The notes beneath the pieces were generated by a model. It saw only the letters and a program-made list of their open reading frames with translations. It made no database searches and was not told the DNA's origin. This document shows, piece by piece, positions 59,657 through 64,000 of a stretch of 64,000 nucleotides of DNA. A program made the position numbers and the translations under genes. Source of the stretch: Hydrogenophaga sp. RAC07 (GTDB lineage Bacteria > Pseudomonadota > Gammaproteobacteria > Burkholderiales > Burkholderiaceae_C); contig NZ_CP016449.1 in assembly GCF_001713375.1 (NCBI RefSeq), positions 1,674,001-1,738,000 of the forward strand. The letters run 5' to 3'. Position 1 is the stretch's first letter, and every line of letters begins with the position of its first letter.

Positions 59657-60457
59657 ATGCAAAAACAGCGTGTTCTGGTCAGTGTGGTGGGCTTCTCCGA
59701 TGTGGAGCGCCACGCCTTGAACACGGTGTTTCGCCTCTCCCAATCCCGCGATCTGTCGTACGCACCTTATGTCCCCTTGACTGCGCCCGGTGTGGCCGCG
59801 CCCAAGGGTGTGTCGGAAGTGGCGTTGGTGGACGGCGAAAGTGCCGAAGCGGTCCTGTCTCACGCCAAGGAAATGCCGACCGGACAGCGACTGATCTGGG
59901 TCGGCAAGGATGCGCCGGAACACGCCTGGCGCGTGATGGACCGCCCGATCGACTGGGCCGCCGTGCTGCACGACCTGGACGCGGTGTACGCGGCCAACCA
60001 GGCCGACTCCGGACTGCTCGACCTGGACGTGACGGCGCCCGCGCCGCTGGATCCGGCCTTTGGCGAAGACGTGATCGGCGTGCGCCGCGCCCTGGTGGTG
60101 GGTGCCGACGAGCAGGAGCGCACCTACCTGCGCACCCGGCTGGCGCTGGCGGGCGTGGCCCAGGTGGACGAGGTGACCACCACAGAAGCGGCAATTTCCA
60201 TCATTGTCCGCAACGACTACATCTGCGGTGTGTTCAACCTTGACGACCCGCAACTGGATGTCTGGTCCTTGATGCGCCTCTTTGCCGAGCACAACCCCAA
60301 AGCGCTGACGCTGGCCACCAGTGAACTGGCCGGCCCGCTGGCGGGCTGGTGGAGCCGACGGCGGGTGCGGCGCAACGCCCAGCGCGCCGGCATTTCCGCC
60401 TTGCTGGCGCGGCCGATTCAGCCGCCCGAGATTTCCGTCTGGCTCAACCTGCTGTAG
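59657..60457 (+). CDS. Degenerate tandem receiver-like protein, function unknown
   Basis: 266 residues. I do not recognise a characterised family. The second half (from about 142) follows the beta-alpha pattern of a response regulator receiver: RRALVVGADEQERTYLRTRL, an acidic FNLDDPQLDVWSLM where the phosphoacceptor strand should be, and a final LLARPIQPPEISVWL in place of the usual K-P-x motif. The Lys is replaced by Arg, and the first-strand acidic pair is reduced to ADE. The first half (2-110) may be a second, more diverged copy (VLVSVVGFSDVERHALNTVF). Its 3' end overlaps the convergent oxidoreductase gene by 14 bp. Confidence 0.65.
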   Translation: MQKQRVLVSVVGFSDVERHALNTVFRLSQSRDLSYAPYVPLTAPGVAAPKGVSEVALVDGESAEAVLSHAKEMPTGQRLIWVGKDAPEHAWRVMDRPIDWAAVLHDLDAVYAANQADSGLLDLDVTAPAPLDPAFGEDVIGVRRALVVGADEQERTYLRTRLALAGVAQVDEVTTTEAAISIIVRNDYICGVFNLDDPQLDVWSLMRLFAEHNPKALTLATSELAGPLAGWWSRRRVRRNAQRAGISALLARPIQPPEISVWLNLL

Positions 60458-61643
60458 ACCGCTCCGGCGCGCCGACCTGGCGCCGCGCGTTCTTGATCGC
60501 AAACCGCGCCGGGTCAAGAACCGCGATCAGCGCCGGGTCCACGTCAGAGGCCTCTCCGTTGATCTGCATGGCCAATTGCGTGGCGCACCAAGGCGCCAGC
60601 GTGATGCCGCGCGAACCCATGGCGCACAGCAAGTGCAGCCCCGGCCAGCGAGGCACTTCGGCCAGCGCCATGCGCTGACGCTGGGCGCGACCTGCTGACA
60701 ACTGCTGGCTCAGTGCCCGAGCGTCCGGTGCGGCGCCCACCAGCGGCAACCGGTCGAGCGAAGCGCAACGCACCTGTGACCAGCCCAACAATCTGCCTTG
60801 CGCCAGCTCGCTGCGCAGGTGTTGCGCTGCCGCCGGGTGGATGGTCTGCAGGCTGCGGGCGTTGCGCTCGTGGGCCTCGGTGGTGACCCTGGTGTCGCGC
60901 AGGCCACGCTCGAAGCTTGAACCCATGGCCCAGATCGCACCCGGCCAGGTCGGCGGAAGGCCTTCGTCACGGTATTGCGGAACAAACACCCCATCGTTGC
61001 GCCGGGGCCATTCCGCCAAGGCCTCACCTGCCTGCGGACCCAGGCTCATCTGACCCTTGACCGGGTTCAACGGCAGGTCGTCCATCGACATCCAGCCCGT
61101 GTTGCCGGTGAGCAGCTCCACGCTGCCCAGCGCGGCGGCCACGACAACGACAGGTGCCTCGCCCATGCAGCGGCCCTCCGCGTCCCAGGCTTGCCAAAGG
61201 GGGGTTGAGTCGTCGCTCGGCACGCTGATCAGGCGCTGCACCGGCGCGTTCCATTGCTGGGTGAGCGCGCCCAGGGCCTCGGATTCCCGGATCATGGCGT
61301 GCACCAGCGCAGCCGGACGCACCAGCGTGGCGGGCCAGCGGCCAGGATCGTGTCCGAGGTTGTCCACCTCGCAGGCCTGCCAGCCAGCGCCCTGCGGCAC
61401 GAGCCGCCGCAGTTCGGCCAGCGTGTGCGCCACGCCGAGGGCTGACAAGCGCGAAAGCGGGGTGGGGGAGCGCGTGACGTGGCGACTGAGCATGCCCACG
61501 GGCAGACCCGAGGCGCCGTGGGCCGGGCCACTGGCTGCGTCCAGCAGCGTGACGCGCCAGCCTCGCTGCGCCAGCGCCGATGTGACCGCCGCACCCGCCA
61601 GACCGGCGCCGATCACCAGTGCATGGCGAAGGGCGTCAGGCAT
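60444..61643 (-). CDS. MnmC2-like FAD-dependent oxidoreductase
   Basis: 399-residue DAO-type flavoprotein. The FAD-binding ALVIGAGLAGAAVTSALAQ starts at about residue 8, and GHGASGLPVG-like sequence (AHGASGLPVGMLSRH) follows, as in the oxidase domain of MnmC, which converts cmnm5s2U to nm5s2U at tRNA wobble position 34. The methyltransferase domain of the fused E. coli MnmC is absent from this gene. C-terminal GSRGITLAPWCATQLA is also in keeping. ATG 61641-61643 is chosen. Confidence 0.75.
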   Translation of the reverse strand: MPDALRHALVIGAGLAGAAVTSALAQRGWRVTLLDAASGPAHGASGLPVGMLSRHVTRSPTPLSRLSALGVAHTLAELRRLVPQGAGWQACEVDNLGHDPGRWPATLVRPAALVHAMIRESEALGALTQQWNAPVQRLISVPSDDSTPLWQAWDAEGRCMGEAPVVVVAAALGSVELLTGNTGWMSMDDLPLNPVKGQMSLGPQAGEALAEWPRRNDGVFVPQYRDEGLPPTWPGAIWAMGSSFERGLRDTRVTTEAHERNARSLQTIHPAAAQHLRSELAQGRLLGWSQVRCASLDRLPLVGAAPDARALSQQLSAGRAQRQRMALAEVPRWPGLHLLCAMGSRGITLAPWCATQLAMQINGEASDVDPALIAVLDPARFAIKNARRQVGAPERSTAG

Positions 61644-61674
61644 GGAAGTGCGGTGCGAAGGCAGGGACGGGCGC

Positions 61675-61950
61675 TCAGGCCGCGGGCGGCGGCACGTAGC
61701 CGGCCGCCGCGTCGGCACCTTCGCCGAAGAAGTGCTTTTCCATCTGGCGGGCCAGGTACTGGCGCGCGCGCGCGTCGGCCAGGTTCAGGCGGTTCTCGTT
61801 GAGCAGCATGGTCTGGTGCTTGAGCCAGGCGGCCCAGGCTTCCTTGCTCACGCTTTCATAGATGCGCTTGCCCAGCTCGCCGGGGTAGGGCGGGAAGTCC
61901 AGGCCTTCGGCTTCCTTGCCGAGCTTGATGCAGTTGACGGTGCGTGCCAT
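61675..61950 (-). CDS. yggX: YggX family Fe(II)-trafficking protein
   Basis: 91-residue protein that protects iron-sulfur proteins from oxidative damage. It begins [20 protein letters not shown] with the single conserved Cys, and has the motifs [34 protein letters not shown] and KHFFGEG. Divergent from fpr over a 247-bp intergenic region that includes an AT-rich box near its start. It is 31 bp upstream of the MnmC2-like gene on the same strand. Confidence 0.95.
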   Translation of the reverse strand: MARTVNCIKLGKEAEGLDFPPYPGELGKRIYESVSKEAWAAWLKHQTMLLNENRLNLADARARQYLARQMEKHFFGEGADAAAGYVPPPAA

Positions 61951-61996
61951 GGGGTGTCCTTGGGTAGGGGTCAGATGATTTGGTTATATCGAATGG

Positions 61997-62011
61997 AAGA
62001 AATTATTCGTT
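61997..62011. promoter_or_regulatory. AT-rich box between yggX and fpr, similar to the cys operon box
   Basis: AAGAAATTATTCGTT lies inside a TGGAA-N10-TTCCA dyad (61994-62013), 47 bp before yggX and 187 bp before fpr. It matches AAGAAAAAATCGTTT of the cys operon control region except for the centre. This suggests a shared LysR-type regulator, but it may be chance. Confidence 0.35.
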
Positions 62012-62197
62012 CCAGTGGCTTGCGAAGGCCGGCATGATGCGGGCTTCGTGCGGCAGAGGGCGACTGTAGCAACCTTTGATCGACCGCAAAGACTTCAGGG
62101 CCGCAGCCCGCATGATCGACCGAGTGCCAAGCCCATGGTGGGCGTGTTGCCTCGGCGCCTTTTTACAATAGACCCCTTCGCCTCCACAGGACCCCCC

Positions 62198-62971
62198 ATG
62201 AGTGCATTTCAGGAAGAGCGCGTGCTCAGCGTTCACCATTGGACCGACCGGCTGTTCAGCTTCACCACCACGCGAGACGCGTCGCTGCGCTTCTCCAACG
62301 GCCACTTCACCATGATCGGCCTGCGCGTGAACGACAAGCCGCTGCTGCGCGCCTACAGCATCGTCAGCCCCAATTACGCCGACCACCTCGAGTTCCTGAG
62401 CATCAAGGTGCCCGACGGCCCGCTCACCTCGCGCCTGCAACACATCCAGGTCGGCGACACCATCATCGTGGGTCGCAAGCCCACCGGCACGCTGCTGATC
62501 GACTATTTGCTGCCCGGCAAACGCCTGTATTTGCTGGCCACCGGCACCGGCCTGGCGCCTTTCCTCAGCGTCATCCGCGACCCGGAAACCTACGAGCGTT
62601 ACGAACAGGTGGTGCTCATCCATGGCGTTCGGCAAGTGAAGGAGCTGGCTTACCGCGAGTACCTCAGCGACACCCTGACCCACGACGAGTTCCTGGGCGA
62701 GATGGTCCAGCAGAAGCTGCTGTACTACCCCACGGTCACGCGCGAGCCGTTCGTGCACCAGGGCCGCATTCCGCAACTGCTGGCCGAGGGTCAGGTCGCC
62801 AAAGACCTGGGCATTCCCATGCTGAACCCCGCGGAAGACCGCATCATGATCTGTGGCAGCCCCGAGATGCTGCGCGACCTCAAGGCGCTGGCCGAGAAGC
62901 TGGGCTTTGAAGAAGGCAACACCAGCCGCCCGGGCGCTTTCGTGATCGAACGGGCGTTCGCCGGAACTTGA
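62198..62971 (+). CDS. fpr: Ferredoxin/flavodoxin--NADP+ reductase
   Basis: 257-residue plant-type FNR (bacterial class I). FAD-binding LLRAYSIVSPNY, NADP-binding ATGTGLAPFLSVIRDPETYERY and the C-terminal GAFVIERAFAGT are present. It moves electrons between NADPH and ferredoxin or flavodoxin, and is often linked to oxidative stress defence. ATG 62198 gives the conserved start MSAFQEERVLSVHHWTDRLF; earlier in-frame codons are not conserved-looking. A second, unrelated FNR is encoded at 51926-52987. Confidence 0.95.
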   Translation: MSAFQEERVLSVHHWTDRLFSFTTTRDASLRFSNGHFTMIGLRVNDKPLLRAYSIVSPNYADHLEFLSIKVPDGPLTSRLQHIQVGDTIIVGRKPTGTLLIDYLLPGKRLYLLATGTGLAPFLSVIRDPETYERYEQVVLIHGVRQVKELAYREYLSDTLTHDEFLGEMVQQKLLYYPTVTREPFVHQGRIPQLLAEGQVAKDLGIPMLNPAEDRIMICGSPEMLRDLKALAEKLGFEEGNTSRPGAFVIERAFAGT

Positions 62972-63022
62972 TCCGGGCTTGTCGGCTCAGTCCCGAAGCT
63001 TTCCTTCACCACAGGTCCCGCC

Positions 63023-63547
63023 TTGATCACCACCATCCCGACCGTCAGTCCCTCGTTTTTTGAACGTTACCCCCGCCAGATCCTGGGCCTGATCGCCCTG
63101 GTGTGCATCGGCATGCTGGCGTTTGGCCTGTACCTGCAGCATGTGGTGGGGCTGGAGCCTTGCCCCATGTGCATCGTGCAGCGTTATGCGCTGATCGCGG
63201 TGGCACTGGTGGCCGGTGTGTCGGCGTTTCTGCGCAGCCGCTTCTGGGTGTTGGGGGGCATCATCAAGATGGGCGTGCTTGCCCTGTTCGGTGCGTTCGT
63301 GGCCGCCCGTCAGAGTTGGTTGCAGTGGAACCCGCCCGAAATCATGAGCTGCGGGCGCGACCTCTTCGGGATGATCGAATCCTTTCCGCTGCGGCGTGCC
63401 ATCCCCATGATTTTTCGCGGCAGCGGCGATTGCTCGGTGATCGACTGGACCTTCTTGGGCCTGTCGATCGCCAACTGGTCGTTCATCAGCTTCACGGCCA
63501 TCGCGCTGGCAGCGCTCGCACTCTGGTTCAAGCGCGCGCCAGCCTGA
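63023..63547 (+). CDS. dsbB: Disulfide bond formation protein B
   Basis: 174-residue four-TM inner-membrane quinone reductase that reoxidises DsbA. The first redox pair is CPMC (C47, C50) and the second pair is C110 and C137 (in IMSCGRD and GSGDCSV). It starts with TTG 63023; there is no ATG before the first TM helix. It lies 51 bp after fpr in the same direction. Confidence 0.93.
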   Translation: MITTIPTVSPSFFERYPRQILGLIALVCIGMLAFGLYLQHVVGLEPCPMCIVQRYALIAVALVAGVSAFLRSRFWVLGGIIKMGVLALFGAFVAARQSWLQWNPPEIMSCGRDLFGMIESFPLRRAIPMIFRGSGDCSVIDWTFLGLSIANWSFISFTAIALAALALWFKRAPA

Positions 63548-63562
63548 ACCCGGGCTGGGCGG

Positions 63563-64000
63563 TCAGCTCAGCTTCTTCACCAGCACCTGGCTCTTGCGGT
63601 CCCAGTTGTACTTGCGCTTGCGGGCTTCGGGCAGCCAGTCGGCATTGACCTGCACGAAACCCCGTTTGATGAACCAGTGCATGGTGCGCGTGGTGAGCAC
63701 GAAGATGCTTTGCAGGCCCTGGGCCTTGGCCCGCACCTCGATGCGCTTGAGCAGCCGCTCGCCGTCACCCTGGCTCTGCGTGTCGGGTGACACGGTGAGC
63801 GCGGCCATTTCGCCCGTGCGTGCTTCCGGGTACGGATAGAGCGCAGCGCAGCCGAAGATCACGCCGTCGTGTTCGATGATGGTGTAGTTGCCGGCGTCGC
63901 GTTCGATCTCGGTGCGGTCGCGCTTGACCAGCGTGCCGTCTTTCTCGAACGGCTCGATCAGCGCCACGATGCCGCTCACGTCGTCCATGGTGGCTTCGCG
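63563..64000 (-). CDS. argA: N-acetylglutamate synthase ArgA, C-terminal GNAT part (5' end outside the window)
   Basis: The frame is open to the window edge, so the N-terminal amino-acid-kinase-like domain is missing. The visible 145 residues are the acetyltransferase domain of classical ArgA: REATMDDVSGIVALIEPFEK, YTIIEHDGVIFGCAALYPYPE, GEMAALTVSPDTQSQGDGERLL and FVLTTRTMHWFIKRGFV. The C-terminus RKSQVLVKKLS also matches E. coli ArgA. It catalyses the first step of arginine synthesis. It converges on dsbB. Confidence 0.93.
   Translation of the reverse strand, partial: REATMDDVSGIVALIEPFEKDGTLVKRDRTEIERDAGNYTIIEHDGVIFGCAALYPYPEARTGEMAALTVSPDTQSQGDGERLLKRIEVRAKAQGLQSIFVLTTRTMHWFIKRGFVQVNADWLPEARKRKYNWDRKSQVLVKKLS

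Overview
The window is a high-GC, densely packed, almost wholly core chromosomal segment of a beta-proteobacterium. Order Burkholderiales, probably family Comamonadaceae (Hydrogenophaga/Acidovorax-like), is suggested by gene content and order: phoB-phoR, trxA-rho-rpmE2, a two-gene AddAB-type nuclease, ffs/dnaX-ybaB-recR, hppA beside ppa, ilvB-ilvH-ilvC-pssA-leuA, and a cys cluster with a DUF934 gene and an APS-type CysH. I see no transposase, prophage, integrase, CRISPR array or defence island. The assignment is inference from gene content, not from a database search.

Layout. 1-5.9 kb: the phosphate two-component system (phoR broken by an in-frame amber codon), an ArnT-like membrane glycosyltransferase, then rpmE2, rho and trxA. 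6-13.4 kb: overlapping AddB-like and AddA-like exonuclease genes and a BaiN/HI0933-type flavoprotein gene broken by one missing G in a poly-G run. 13.4-17 kb: the SRP RNA gene (ffs), divergent dnaX (with an A9 slippery run), ybaB, recR and a MAPEG gene. 17-22 kb: a periplasmic binding protein, then mltD, gloB, a YafS-like methyltransferase and rnhA. 22-26.4 kb: an RND efflux pair. 26.5-31.2 kb: molybdenum cofactor genes (moeA, mobA, moaA) and a PF10118/TetR divergent pair with a clear operator. 31.2-41 kb: membrane and soluble pyrophosphatases, a bactofilin pair, a FemAB-like acyltransferase, nadE, an asparaginase, glnB, a LOG-family gene, dgkA and an RDD protein. 41-48.9 kb: branched-chain amino acid genes, pssA, a textbook leuA attenuator with an 18-residue leader peptide, and pbpG. 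48.9-53.3 kb: an IclR regulator, the N-degron transferases bpt and aat, a VanZ-like protein, tRNA-Asn, and a ferredoxin with its reductase. 53.4-59.5 kb: assimilatory sulfate reduction. 59.6-64 kb: a degenerate receiver-like protein, an MnmC2-like oxidase, yggX, fpr, dsbB and the 3' part of argA.

How they fit together. The sulfate genes form a one-direction unit: TauE-like permease, CysI, DUF934, CysH, CysD and CysN. No APS kinase and no CysJ flavoprotein are present, and a ferredoxin plus a ferredoxin-NADP reductase follow directly. The simplest reading is APS to sulfite to sulfide with ferredoxin as electron donor. The most interesting signals are regulatory or mutational, not new gene systems: the leuA attenuator, the dnaX A9 run, two perfect inverted repeats that bury the ribosome-binding site of the next gene, the hppA terminator inside the 3' end of tetR, a shared AT-rich box upstream of the cys and yggX/fpr genes, and two apparent gene breaks in conserved genes.
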